The translations under genes were made by a program, and so were the position numbers. Below the pieces are notes generated by a model that was not told the DNA's origin, searched no databases, and saw only the letters and a program-made list of their open reading frames with translations. Shown here one piece after another: positions 43,989 to 53,184 of a DNA stretch of 64,000 nt. This stretch comes from Sediminihaliea albiluteola (lineage in GTDB: Bacteria; Pseudomonadota; Gammaproteobacteria; Pseudomonadales; Halieaceae), in NCBI RefSeq assembly GCF_014077625.1, contig NZ_JACFXU010000014.1, positions 62,001 through 126,000 of the forward strand, in the 5' to 3' direction. Each line of letters starts with the position of its first letter. The stretch's first letter is position 1.

Positions 43989-45434
43989 TCAAAAACGATC
44001 GCGATATAGGGTCTCAGCCAGCTCCGCAGTCACAGCTGCCCACTGTGAAGCTGGCATTCCCGTTAACAACAGTGCTTGACGATACTCGGGCTCGGCATCA
44101 CGCTGCCGAGTCAGCCCCAGCAGGCACAAATCACTGCTACAGCGCAGAGCCAACTGCAACTCTTCATCCGCTGCGGGTAATGGCAAATTATCGGCAAAAC
44201 CCCGGCTGCCCTCGGGGCAGGATGCTGGCGCATGGTAAAACAACAATTGCTTATCGAGCTCCGAGATCACGGTGCAAACACGCTCACTCAACCAATCCAG
44301 GGTCACGCCATCCGGCAAAGTTACAGCTCCCGCCAAAGCCACCTCAGGCTCCAACAAGGCAATACGGTATGGCTTAGGCAGTGCCAGATAAAGGATGGCA
44401 GCAGAGCCTAACAATAGAGCTAAAACCGCTGCCTGAATGCGCGGTTTGCCGAGATACCTCAGTACTGACGCTGGAGTGAGCTCAGCAAAGCCTCGCCATT
44501 CGGCCAGTTGCGAGCGCCCCCGTTTACTCAATTCGCGGGGAATATGTGGCGGGAACTCACCCTCCGACTCCTGCCGGCGCAAGGACTTTACGCCCGCTAA
44601 AGGCATCTGCCGCATTGACTGCGGCTCATGTCGCAGCAGCTCACGCAATATCTGCCGAACACGGTGGGTATTGTCTGGCCGATCCGCCACATCTTTTTGT
44701 AATAAGCGCTGCACCAAGTCACGCATGCCGGGCGGTATTAAGCTGCCATCCGCCAAGGTCTCTGGCAGAGGCTCGGGCTCTTCTGTGAGCAAACGCTTCA
44801 CATCAAGCTCATCATCAAATACAAAGGGATGCTTGCCGGACAGCAAGCGATAGAGCAGGCAACCTAAGGCGAATAAATCTGAGCGCACATCCAGTACTTT
44901 TCCTTGATACTGCTCGGGCGAGATCGCCGTAATACTGCCGGGGCAATGCTGCGATAAACCTTTGCTGCTGGCGCCCCGGGCAATGCCAAAATCACTCAGC
45001 AAAGCCCGGCCCTGAGCGTCGATCAATACATTACTGGCTTTTAGGTCACCGTGCACAATGCGCCGCTGTCGCGCGGAAGCCAGCGCCGAAGAAATATCGA
45101 TAGCTAGGTGAAGTATCGCGCTTAATGATAAGTGGCCCTGCTCTAGCAGCTCCTCCAAATCAACACCCGGCACATACTCCATAATCAGGGCGAGGTTTTC
45201 TGTACTACTGATCACGTCATAAAGCTTCACCACTCGGGGGCTATTAATACTGGCCACTAAACGTGCTTCAGCGACTATTTGCCGGCGTGCTGGGCGCTCA
45301 CTTGGCAAGCGATACAGTTTCACTGCCACGCGGCGTTGCAAACGGGAGTCATACCCGAGGTAGACCGAACCCTGACCACCTTGGCGGATCAATCGCAGTA
45401 TACGGTAGGGGCCTATCCGACCAGCTCGACTCAT
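43989..45434 (-). CDS. Membrane-anchored Ser/Thr protein kinase
   Basis: A Hanks-type kinase of 481 residues with the kinase domain in about residues 8-275: Gly loop IRQGGQGSVYLG, Lys39, catalytic Asp130 in HGDLKASN (a non-RD kinase), DFG at 148-150, and SPEQYQGK. A linker leads to one membrane segment near residues 333-352, and about 130 residues would be periplasmic, with paired Cys. The gene overlaps its upstream neighbour, an FHA/sigma54 activator, as ATGA. A kinase beside an FHA protein is a classic phosphothreonine-binding pair; the extracellular part may sense a signal. Confidence 0.9.
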   Translation of the reverse strand: MSRAGRIGPYRILRLIRQGGQGSVYLGYDSRLQRRVAVKLYRLPSERPARRQIVAEARLVASINSPRVVKLYDVISSTENLALIMEYVPGVDLEELLEQGHLSLSAILHLAIDISSALASARQRRIVHGDLKASNVLIDAQGRALLSDFGIARGASSKGLSQHCPGSITAISPEQYQGKVLDVRSDLFALGCLLYRLLSGKHPFVFDDELDVKRLLTEEPEPLPETLADGSLIPPGMRDLVQRLLQKDVADRPDNTHRVRQILRELLRHEPQSMRQMPLAGVKSLRRQESEGEFPPHIPRELSKRGRSQLAEWRGFAELTPASVLRYLGKPRIQAAVLALLLGSAAILYLALPKPYRIALLEPEVALAGAVTLPDGVTLDWLSERVCTVISELDKQLLFYHAPASCPEGSRGFADNLPLPAADEELQLALRCSSDLCLLGLTRQRDAEPEYRQALLLTGMPASQWAAVTAELAETLYRDRF

Positions 45435-46987
45435 AGCCTCGTACCGCTGCGCAAACGGACACGCAGACCCTTATAAGAAACTGACAAAGCTCTAGCGGCC
45501 TCGCGCGTATCGCCATCGGCTGCCGCAAGCGCCTGCTGTAACTCACTATCGGACACTTCAGAGGCCAAACGCAAATCGGGGATTTCCTCGAGGCGGCGAT
45601 AGATTGATTGTCGTGACACCCCCAGCGCTCGAGCAGTGGCAGCCACTTCGTAATCGTGGCTGACAAAAGCGGCGCGAAACTGCTCAGCATCGACTTGCGC
45701 CATAGGTCGCAGGCTCCCATGACTCGGCTCAGCAGAGCTATCCTGCTGCATGCGCTGCAAGAGGTGTGCAGGCACTTGCACTTCCCGCTCACTGGCGACC
45801 AGTAACTGCCGCGCCGCATTGGCTAATTCCCGCACATTGCCCGGCCAAGAGTAGCGAGCAAAAAGCGCAAAGACCTCGGCCCACAAGGCACTGCGAATTT
45901 CATCGTCATCAGCTGAGGGTAACAGTCGCTCACAGTCCATCATTGCGGCGGCTTCACGCAAAAAGTGCAATAACAGTTCGCCGATATCTTCAGGGTGCTC
46001 GCGCAAGGCTGGCACGCGGATTTCAATACTGCCCAGACGGTGGCGCAAGGCCGCACTGAAATTGCAGCCTTCGCCGTCTAGTTGCGCATCGGTCGCAGCA
46101 ATGACCCGCAAATCCACCGATTCCACTGCGCCTCCTACTACCTGCACCTGACGCTGCTGCAGTGCACGCAATAATAAAGGCTGGATATCAACAGGGGTGT
46201 CGCCCACCTCATCCAGAAATAAAGTGCCCCGGTGGGCCTGCTGGAAATAACCCTTAGTAGCCTTCGCTGCACCGGTATAAGCACCCTGCGCACTGCCAAA
46301 AAGCAGTGCCGAGGCTAAGCTTTCGGGTATGGCTGCCATATTGATCGGCACAAATGGCCCGCCTGAGCGATGGCTCGATTGATGAAGGGCCACAGCTGCC
46401 AGCTCTTTACCGGTGCCAGTTTCACCTTGTACCAGCACATCTAAATCGGTCATAGCGGCGCGGGCGATCTGTTGACGTAAGCGCTGTAAGCACACGCTGC
46501 GGCCTCGCAAGGCCAGCTGCCCGAGGGCGGCATCGGGCGGCGGCATAGCGCGCGCCGGCCCCAGACGCAGCCAGAGCACTACACTATGCCCTAACTGCAG
46601 ACTAAGCCCGCGCTGCAACTGCTCCGCATCGAGTTTTATATCTTCGCTAATGTCCTCGCCCTGTAATTTGCAGCGACAGGCAGCAGGGTACTTGTGCAAG
46701 AGGAGGCCTTTAGCACTAAACTCCAAGCGCAGTGCTTGGCGGGAAATGTGCCGATCTTCAAGTCCAGCCAGTAATTGACCTTCGGGCTGTAAGCAGAATT
46801 CAGGCTGATGTCGGCCAAGTTCCAATACTTTTTTAGTAGCGCTGACACGCTGCTCCCAACTAGCGCCTATGCGCTCTGGATCGGGGTGGAATAGAAGGGT
46901 TAGACTTAGTGCTGTAGTAGCGTGCTCAGCGCCGAGCTTTGCTACCACTGAGGGTAGTGTCGCATCCTTGCGAGTGCTTGGAACCAT
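45431..46987 (-). CDS. Sigma54-dependent activator with FHA domain and tandem Fis-type HTH
   Basis: A 518-residue enhancer-binding protein. The N-terminus is a FHA-like domain (ELGRHQPEF at 56-64, then HISRQ at 80-84) that would bind phosphothreonine. The AAA+ domain has Walker A GETGTGKE at 188-195, the sigma54 contact loop GAYTGA at 235-240 and Walker B LFLDEV at 256-261. The C-terminus has two Fis-like helix-turn-helix stretches (about 440-465 and 486-515), where most relatives have one. The overlapping kinase gene probably phosphorylates or controls it. Target promoters are unknown. ATG start. Confidence 0.88.
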   Translation of the reverse strand: MVPSTRKDATLPSVVAKLGAEHATTALSLTLLFHPDPERIGASWEQRVSATKKVLELGRHQPEFCLQPEGQLLAGLEDRHISRQALRLEFSAKGLLLHKYPAACRCKLQGEDISEDIKLDAEQLQRGLSLQLGHSVVLWLRLGPARAMPPPDAALGQLALRGRSVCLQRLRQQIARAAMTDLDVLVQGETGTGKELAAVALHQSSHRSGGPFVPINMAAIPESLASALLFGSAQGAYTGAAKATKGYFQQAHRGTLFLDEVGDTPVDIQPLLLRALQQRQVQVVGGAVESVDLRVIAATDAQLDGEGCNFSAALRHRLGSIEIRVPALREHPEDIGELLLHFLREAAAMMDCERLLPSADDDEIRSALWAEVFALFARYSWPGNVRELANAARQLLVASEREVQVPAHLLQRMQQDSSAEPSHGSLRPMAQVDAEQFRAAFVSHDYEVAATARALGVSRQSIYRRLEEIPDLRLASEVSDSELQQALAAADGDTREAARALSVSYKGLRVRLRSGTRL

Positions 46988-47098
46988 ATTATTCTGCCAC
47001 TTTGTCCAATTACTGGCTGTTTGTTTTGTAGTCTAGCAGGCAGATAAAAAGCTGCCAGAGCAAATACCTCCCTTAGTCAGCCAGCTAAGGAGACCAGC

Positions 47099-47647
47099 TT
47101 ATACCAGCGCGTTCAGATAGCGCGACCAGTCAAAGGCTGGGCCGGGATCTGTTTTTCGCCCCGGCGCTATATCGCTGTGGCCCGTAATACGGCTTGGGTT
47201 AATGCCGGGAAAGGCATGCAGGATCTGCCGGGTCACCGCCACTAAAGAAGCATATTGCGCATCACTGTAGGGAAGATCGTCAGTCCCCTCTAACTCAATG
47301 CCAATACTAAAATCATTACAATTGTCCCGTCCCTCAAAGCAGGATTGCCCGGCATGCCAAGCCCGATCCAGCAAACTGACAAACTGCAGCAGCTCTCCAC
47401 AGCGGCGGATAAACAAGTGCGAGGAGACTTCTAATCCTCTAATTTCTTGGAAATAGGGATGGGCATCCCAGTCTAAGCAGTTGCTAAAGAGCTGTTCTAC
47501 GCAGTTATTGCCAAACTCTCCAGGGGGCAGTGAAATATTGTGAATCACCAATAAGTCAGGTTGAACACCCGCCGGGCGGGGGCCAAAGTTGGGTGATGGC
47601 ACCCGTCGCGCCTGCTCAATCCAACCTTGCTCTAGGCTGTTATTCAT
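47099..47647 (-). CDS. ampD: AmpD, 1,6-anhydro-N-acetylmuramyl-L-alanine amidase
   Basis: A cytosolic zinc amidase that recycles muropeptides and, by lowering anhydromuropeptide levels, keeps AmpR-type beta-lactamase genes off. The 182-residue protein carries His36 (VIHNISL), Glu118, His157 and Asp167 (GHSDIAPGRKTDPG), aligned with the zinc and catalytic residues of E. coli AmpD, and Lys165. Length matches. It stands alone, divergent from nadC; no ampE follows directly. Confidence 0.96.
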   Translation of the reverse strand: MNNSLEQGWIEQARRVPSPNFGPRPAGVQPDLLVIHNISLPPGEFGNNCVEQLFSNCLDWDAHPYFQEIRGLEVSSHLFIRRCGELLQFVSLLDRAWHAGQSCFEGRDNCNDFSIGIELEGTDDLPYSDAQYASLVAVTRQILHAFPGINPSRITGHSDIAPGRKTDPGPAFDWSRYLNALV

Positions 47648-47770
47648 AGCACTCTCTTATAAATAGCTCAGATAGCCATGATGATAGCGCCTTTCCAAGT
47701 CACAGGGGACTGACGAGTCCGGCTGCAAACTGCTAGAATTTCGCTCCCTGTTTTATACCGAGATCACCCC

Positions 47771-48604
47771 ATGTCTAGGCCTTCACCGGAAATCGTCAAA
47801 CTCAATGTACAGGCTGCTCTGGCCGAAGATGTTGGCAGCGGCGACATCACCGCGCAGCTCATTGCCCCAGACACTCAGGCCAAAGGCCGAGTGATCACCC
47901 GGGAAGCAGGCATTCTCTGTGGTCAGGACTGGGTCGATGAAGTCTTTGCCGCCGTTGATTCGAGCATAGCTATCGAGTGGCACTTTCAAGACGGCGATGC
48001 CATAGTCGCTGAAGACACCCTGTTTAGCTTTACTGGCCCGGCCCGCGCCTTACTAACCGGCGAGCGCAGCGCACTTAACTTCCTGCAATTACTCTCTGGC
48101 ACCGCTAGTCTATGCCGGCGCTACGCCGACCACGTCGCGGGCACTGATGTGAAGCTGCTCGACACCCGCAAAACCATACCCGGTTTGCGGGTGGCACAAA
48201 AATACGCCGTCAGCTGCGGTGGCTGTCACAACCATCGCATCGGCCTATTTGACGCCTTCTTAATCAAGGAAAACCACATCAAAGCTTGCGGTGGCATTGC
48301 CAACGCCGTAAGCAGTGCACGCCAGATCGCGCCGGGCAAACCCGTTGAGGTGGAAGTGGAAACACTGGAAGAACTGGATCAGGCACTAAATGCCGGCAGT
48401 GACCGGGTGATGCTGGACAATTTCAGCTTAGAGAACCTGCGTCAGGCTGTTTCGCTAGCCAAGGGCAAAGTAGAGCTGGAGGCCTCAGGCAACATCACCG
48501 ATAAAACCTTGCTGCCAATAGCAGAGACCGGCGTTGACTACATTTCCATCGGGGCATTGACCAAGGACTGCAAGGCTTTGGACTTGTCGATGCGACTAAT
48601 CTAG
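47771..48604 (+). CDS. nadC: NadC, nicotinate-nucleotide pyrophosphorylase (carboxylating)
   Basis: Quinolinate phosphoribosyltransferase of NAD synthesis. The 277-residue protein shows [33 protein letters not shown], the [15 protein letters not shown] motif, [21 protein letters not shown] and VMLDNFS, all conserved in the family. It stands divergent from ampD, a common arrangement in gammaproteobacteria, and ends with a hairpin. Confidence 0.97.
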   Translation: MSRPSPEIVKLNVQAALAEDVGSGDITAQLIAPDTQAKGRVITREAGILCGQDWVDEVFAAVDSSIAIEWHFQDGDAIVAEDTLFSFTGPARALLTGERSALNFLQLLSGTASLCRRYADHVAGTDVKLLDTRKTIPGLRVAQKYAVSCGGCHNHRIGLFDAFLIKENHIKACGGIANAVSSARQIAPGKPVEVEVETLEELDQALNAGSDRVMLDNFSLENLRQAVSLAKGKVELEASGNITDKTLLPIAETGVDYISIGALTKDCKALDLSMRLI

Positions 48605-48625
48605 CGCGCACTCTGAATTTATTGA

Positions 48626-48656
48626 GGTCCCTCTCTCCTGGGCGAGAGAGGGGGCC
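48626..48656. terminator. Terminator-like hairpin between nadC and the convergent acyl-CoA dehydrogenase
   Basis: A 9-bp perfect stem (CCCTCTCTC at 48629-48637, GAGAGAGGG at 48644-48652) with a six-base loop, flanked by a few further possible G-C pairs. It lies 20-odd bases after the nadC stop and about a dozen bases before the end of the convergent gene. Confidence 0.7.
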
Positions 48657-48667
48657 AAGATTAACCT

Positions 48668-50437
48668 CTACAGCCAATCTTCGGGATATTGATGCAACAT
48701 GCCTGCGGCAGTGGCAACAGCTCCGGCGTGGCCGGCACAGCGCGGTAAAATTTGCTCGGCATAGAAACTCATTGTGGCCAGCTTCTGGCGATAGAAATCA
48801 TTATCGGCGCCTTCGGCTAAACGCTGCTGGGCGACTTGAGCGGCACGGGCCAGCTGCCAGCCGCCCAATAAGTAACCCGCCTGCATCATGTAGTCAAAGG
48901 AGCTTCCCAAAGCGATATCGGGGTTTTCTTGCAAAGCTTTGAGCAGCTGCTCTGTGCTGCCCTGAAACTGCTCCAGGGTAGCGCTCAAAGCCCTGCCCAC
49001 CGCAAGCAGCGAGTCATTGTCAGACTGCGCTAATTCAGCAACAGTAGCGGCCACCGCTGCCAAAACCTTAGCCATCGTGGCACCGCTATCTCGGCCTAAC
49101 TTGCGGCTCACTAAGTCTGCCGCCTGAATACCATTGGTGCCTTCATAAATCGCTGAGATACGCACATCCCGCAAATACTGCGCGGCGCCAGTTTCTTCGA
49201 TATAACCCATGCCGCCGTGCACTTGCAGACCGAGCGAGGCCAGCTCCTGGCCCACTTCAGTCAGCCAGCCCTTAATGATCGGGATCATTAAATCGATACG
49301 CGCTTGCTGCGCTGGGCGATCCGCCTCGGGGCCGGAGTGGGCTAAATCTAGCGTGAGTGATTCGCTGTAGAGCAGAGCTCGCATCGCTTCGATCAGCGAT
49401 TTCATGGTTAAAAGCATGCGCCGAACATCCGGATGCTGAACAATGGGCACCCCACCCTGTACGCGCTCGCGAGCGTATTCCAGCGCCTGCTGGTAAGCCC
49501 CCTGCCCGATACTTAGCCCCTGCAGGCCGATCTTGAGCCGCGCTTCATTCATCATGGTGAACATGCAAGCTAAACCGCGGTTTTCTTCACCCAACAAGTA
49601 GCCAATGGCACCCTCGCTCTCACCAAAAGCCATGACACAGGTAGGGCTACCATGAATACCGAGTTTGTGCTCGCATGACACAGGGAACACATCGTTGCGC
49701 TCAGCTAAGCTGCCATCGGCATTGACTAAATACTTGGGCACGATAAATAAAGAAATCCCTCGGCTGCCCTCAGGGGCGTCGGGTAATTTAGCCAAGACTA
49801 GGTGGATGATGTTGTCGCAGGCCTCGTGATCGCCCCAGGTAATAAATATTTTTTGCCCGTAGAGGCGGTAGTGGTCACCCTCTGGTACTGCTCGGGCCTG
49901 CATCACACCCAAATCCGAACCGGCACCCGCTTCAGTGAGGTTCATGGTGCCCGACCACTCACCGCTGTGCATTTTGGGTAGATAGCGCTGTTTCTGCTCC
50001 TCTGTGCCATGGGCAGCAATGGTCAGTGCGGCGCCACTGCTGAGTATCGGCGCCAAGGCCAGCGCCATATCAGCGCTATTCCACATCTCAGAAGCAGCTG
50101 TGCCATAGAGTTCCGGCAGGCCCTGCCCCTGGTAAGCGGGATCGGCGGTAATACCTAACCAACCGCCTTGGCCCAACTGCTGCAGTGCTTCGGCATAACC
50201 AGGAGTAATACTCACTTTACCATCGCTGCAGCTTGCCGGCTGTTGGTCGGCAACCCGCCGCAAGGGCGAGAACACATCGCCAGCCAGCTTCGCCGCTTCA
50301 CTTAGCAGGGCTGAAGTCAGCTCTGAACCCACACCGAGCTCAGCGAAGGCCGGTAGCTGGCCGAGCTGCGTACCAGCATCCAGCACTTCGTCGATCAGAA
50401 AGCTCATATCGTCTAAAGGAGCGCGGTAATTGGCCAT
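48668..50437 (-). CDS. Large acyl-CoA dehydrogenase (589 aa)
   Basis: A long flavoprotein of the acyl-CoA dehydrogenase family with the extra C-terminal domain. Motifs: NLTEAGAGSDLGVMQARA, the flavin turn GQKIFITWGDH, VQHPDVRRML, QVHGGMGYIEETG, and the catalytic Glu in YEGTNGIQAADL. This larger type acts in beta-oxidation of fatty or aromatic acyl-CoA. The gene is monocistronic: upstream it is separated from pirin by a strong terminator. Substrate unknown. Confidence 0.92.
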   Translation of the reverse strand: MANYRAPLDDMSFLIDEVLDAGTQLGQLPAFAELGVGSELTSALLSEAAKLAGDVFSPLRRVADQQPASCSDGKVSITPGYAEALQQLGQGGWLGITADPAYQGQGLPELYGTAASEMWNSADMALALAPILSSGAALTIAAHGTEEQKQRYLPKMHSGEWSGTMNLTEAGAGSDLGVMQARAVPEGDHYRLYGQKIFITWGDHEACDNIIHLVLAKLPDAPEGSRGISLFIVPKYLVNADGSLAERNDVFPVSCEHKLGIHGSPTCVMAFGESEGAIGYLLGEENRGLACMFTMMNEARLKIGLQGLSIGQGAYQQALEYARERVQGGVPIVQHPDVRRMLLTMKSLIEAMRALLYSESLTLDLAHSGPEADRPAQQARIDLMIPIIKGWLTEVGQELASLGLQVHGGMGYIEETGAAQYLRDVRISAIYEGTNGIQAADLVSRKLGRDSGATMAKVLAAVAATVAELAQSDNDSLLAVGRALSATLEQFQGSTEQLLKALQENPDIALGSSFDYMMQAGYLLGGWQLARAAQVAQQRLAEGADNDFYRQKLATMSFYAEQILPRCAGHAGAVATAAGMLHQYPEDWL

Positions 50438-50516
50438 AGTCTGTCCACTGCTGTGGTAAAAAAGGACAACCAGTATAGCGAATCACAGCGCGCTGAAAAG
50501 GCGTGCCCCACAGACA

Positions 50517-50546
50517 AGAGCCGCCTAGTGTACGCTAGGCGGCTCT
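50517..50546 (-). terminator. Strong hairpin terminator after pirin
   Basis: A perfect 12-bp stem (50517-50528 with 50535-50546, loop TGTACG). It lies about 70 bases past the pirin stop on the minus strand and before the next minus-strand gene, so it probably ends the pirin/GST/DoxX message. Confidence 0.75.
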
Positions 50547-50615
50547 GTATCAAGTGCTTGCATCTTGCTTAAAAGCTATTACAGCAGCCCTTCGGGCACT
50601 ATCTTTAGTGGGCTT

Positions 50616-51455
50616 TCAGGCTGGGCTAAGCAAAGTCCCCGCTTGAAAGTCACGAATGGCTTGCTCAATTTCCTCAGGCTGATTCATCACAAAAGGGCCA
50701 TATTGAGCTATAGGCTCTCGCAAAGGCTCACCCGATAGTACCAGCGCGCCAAGCCCCTGGGGCCCAGCTTGCAGACTCAGCTTATCGCCCTTGCCGTAGA
50801 CCGCCAGCTGTTTGCTGCTCAGCTCAGTACTGCCTCCTGCATAAACAAACACCAAGACTCGCTCGTAATCGCCCAGCGAGAGACTAAACTCCTCGCCGGC
50901 AGCCACGGATACATCCAACAACAATGGGCGAGTAGGCATGGCCGGCAAACAGCCCTTTAAGCGCTGGCCATCAATACCTACTTCACCAGCAATTACGCGC
51001 ACTTCGCTGCCATTGTCGTCGCGATAAGAGGCAATCTCAGCAGCGCGAATATCGCGATAGGCAGCCGGCTTCAGCTTGTCTTTAGCCGGCAGGTTCAACC
51101 AGAGCTGAAAGCCATGCATCAGCCCCTCTTCCTGCTCCGGCATCTCGGAGTGCAAGACACCTCGCCCGGCTGTCATCCACTGCACGTCACCCGGCTCGAT
51201 CACCCCTTCGTTGCCCATGTGATCGCGGTGGCGCATGCGGCCGGCCTTCATGTAGGTGATCGTTTCAAAACCGCGGTGTGGGTGCTCTGGAAAACCACCG
51301 ATGTAATCCGCGGCCGAATCCGCATTGATCTCGTCAATCATCAGGAAGGGGTCGAGCACCCGGTTCATTTCTTTACCGGCTATTCGGTTAATTTTTACCC
51401 CAGCACCATCGCGAGAGGGTTGCGCCTGATATATCTGAAATAATTTTCTGCTCAT
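50616..51455 (-). CDS. Pirin-family protein (YhaK/YhhW-like)
   Basis: A 279-residue bicupin protein with a metal-binding N-terminal cupin. Signatures are GFPEHPHRGFETITYMKAGRM split across residues ~52-72, HRDHMGNEGVIEPGDVQWMTAGRGVLHSEMP in the next strands, and the DUF C-terminal cupin with VAGEEFSLSLGDYERVLVFVYAGG. Some pirins oxidise quercetin; others act in redox-linked transcription. It closes the minus-strand set with the hydroquinone reductase and DoxX genes. AGGAG precedes the ATG. Confidence 0.92.
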   Translation of the reverse strand: MSRKLFQIYQAQPSRDGAGVKINRIAGKEMNRVLDPFLMIDEINADSAADYIGGFPEHPHRGFETITYMKAGRMRHRDHMGNEGVIEPGDVQWMTAGRGVLHSEMPEQEEGLMHGFQLWLNLPAKDKLKPAAYRDIRAAEIASYRDDNGSEVRVIAGEVGIDGQRLKGCLPAMPTRPLLLDVSVAAGEEFSLSLGDYERVLVFVYAGGSTELSSKQLAVYGKGDKLSLQAGPQGLGALVLSGEPLREPIAQYGPFVMNQPEEIEQAIRDFQAGTLLSPA

Positions 51456-51488
51456 AGTGAAACTCCTACACTGACCAGCCGATCTTGC

Positions 51489-52448
51489 TCAGTTGAACTG
51501 GCTCCGATTATGCGGCGCAGTGAAATATTGCTCCGGTCCCAAGGGCACAATTCCTGTTGGGTTAATGCTGTCGTGGCTCCCGTAGTAATGCTGTTTGATA
51601 TGAGTAAAGTCAACGGTCTGCGCAATCCCCGGCAGCTGATACAACTCACGCAGATAATTGCTGATGGCAGGATAGTCCGCGATACGCTGGCGATTGGCTT
51701 TAAAGTGCCCGTGATAGACCGCATCAAAACGAATCAAGGTAGTAAACAGCCGCCAGTCCGCCTCAGTCAGCGTAGAGCCGGCCAGATAACGCTGCTGACT
51801 TAAGATACCCTCTACCCAATCCAAGGCATCAAAGAGTTTGTAGTAAGCCTCTTCATAGGCCTCTTGAGAAGTCGCAAAGCCGGCTCGGTAAACGCCGTTA
51901 TTGATTAACTCGTAAACTCGCTCATTAATGGGATCAATCTTTGCCTGCAAATGTTCAGGATAATAATCGCTGTCATTACCGGTCAGCCCGTTAAAGGCGC
52001 TGTTGAGCATGCGAATAATATCTGCCGACTCATTGCTGACAATAGTCTTAGTTTGTTTATCCCAAAGCACCGGTACCGTCACTCGGCCTTCGTAATTCGG
52101 GTCAGCCTTTAAATAGAGCTGATACATGTAATCAAGGCCGTATTGGTCATCGCTCAATTCCCAGCCATTGCTCAGCATCAAGGGCTTAACCACCGTGACA
52201 TCGATCATGTCCTGCAGGCCTTTAAGCTGGCGAAAAATCAGCGTGCGGTGGGCCCATGGACAGGCTAATGACACATATAAGTGATAGCGCCCGGGCTCTG
52301 CTTTAAAGCCTGCACTACCGGTAGGCCCAGCACTGCCATCAGCGCTAACCCAGCTGCGAAAGCGGCTGTCCTGACGCTTAAATTCACCACCGCTACTATC
52401 TGTGTCATACCACTGATCAACCCACTGACCATTTTGTAACAAACCCAT
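51489..52448 (-). CDS. yqjG: Glutathionyl-hydroquinone reductase (YqjG/Ecm4 family)
   Basis: A Xi-class glutathione transferase that removes glutathione from glutathionyl-hydroquinones. The protein has about 319 residues from the ATG chosen by its AGGAG, and carries the catalytic CPWAHRTLI (with the preceding YVSLA), the conserved RQDSRFRSWVSADG start, and RFDAVYHGHFKANRQR near the C-terminus. The Cys of CPWA is the nucleophile. It lies between pirin and DoxX on the same strand, as in the E. coli yqjFG region. Confidence 0.93.
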   Translation of the reverse strand: MGLLQNGQWVDQWYDTDSSGGEFKRQDSRFRSWVSADGSAGPTGSAGFKAEPGRYHLYVSLACPWAHRTLIFRQLKGLQDMIDVTVVKPLMLSNGWELSDDQYGLDYMYQLYLKADPNYEGRVTVPVLWDKQTKTIVSNESADIIRMLNSAFNGLTGNDSDYYPEHLQAKIDPINERVYELINNGVYRAGFATSQEAYEEAYYKLFDALDWVEGILSQQRYLAGSTLTEADWRLFTTLIRFDAVYHGHFKANRQRIADYPAISNYLRELYQLPGIAQTVDFTHIKQHYYGSHDSINPTGIVPLGPEQYFTAPHNRSQFN

Positions 52449-52593
52449 GATAAAACTCCTGTCCTTTACTCTGTTTTGCCGGGCAGCCAATCCCTTGGCC
52501 GCCCAAGCATTTCAGGCAGCGCTTATTGCGATGCTTGAGCCCACTGTCAGTTGAGTCGCTGCATTATCAAATGCAGCGACTTAGCTCAGCGGA

Positions 52594-53040
52594 CTATTGA
52601 GTAGTTTTGGCACTGAGTTTCTGGTCGATACTGGCACTGCCAGCACCTCGAATTGCTAGGCCGATGCTAATCACCAGCAAGGCTAAGCCAAACTCATAAC
52701 CGTTATTGGCCATAAACAGGCCATTGCCGATATGGACGGTGAAAATAGCAACCAGCATGGTTAGAGCCAGCACCACCGCTGCCGGACGCACCAGCAAACC
52801 TATGATCAGCGCTAGGCCACCAAAGAACTCAGCACTACCTGCCAAGGCTGCCATCAGTACACCTGGCTCCAAACCGATCGAGGCCATCCAAGCAGCAGTG
52901 CCCTCCAAACCATGGCCACCAAACCAGCCGAACAGTTTTTGTGCGCCATGAGCGGCAAAGATCACACCGGCACCTAGACGCAGAGGCAGAGTGTCATAAC
53001 CAGCTGTTGAAGCAGTGGCACGTTGCAGTAATGTAGTCAT
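52594..53040 (-). CDS. DoxX-family membrane protein
   Basis: A 148-residue inner-membrane protein with four hydrophobic segments and the DoxX signatures RLGAGVIFAAHGAQKLFGWFGG split by a loop, then LALIIGLLVRPAAVVLALTM. DoxX proteins are linked to quinone or thiosulfate redox processes, but many lack a known reaction. It starts the minus-strand series DoxX, GST and pirin and is divergent from a LysR regulator, matching yqjF in E. coli. Confidence 0.9.
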   Translation of the reverse strand: MTTLLQRATASTAGYDTLPLRLGAGVIFAAHGAQKLFGWFGGHGLEGTAAWMASIGLEPGVLMAALAGSAEFFGGLALIIGLLVRPAAVVLALTMLVAIFTVHIGNGLFMANNGYEFGLALLVISIGLAIRGAGSASIDQKLSAKTTQ

Positions 53041-53139
53041 AGCTATCTCCTTACTTTATTGAAGTGATTTGTCGAAGTGATGAAAACAGTATAGTTAAGC
53101 ATTTCCTAGTTAGTAAGGCTTGTTTATTGTCCATAACGA

Positions 53140-53152
53140 TCTAATATTTAGA
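53140..53152. promoter_or_regulatory. LysR-type operator candidate (T-N11-A palindrome)
   Basis: A perfect palindrome TCTAATATTTAGA has the T-N11-A spacing expected of LysR-family binding sites. It lies in the 144-base gap between doxX and the divergent LysR gene, 33 bases before that gene, with a looser ATTGT/ACAAT pair around it. Confidence 0.5.
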
Positions 53153-53184
53153 ACAATACTATTAGCCCCACAAAGGAAGGGAGC

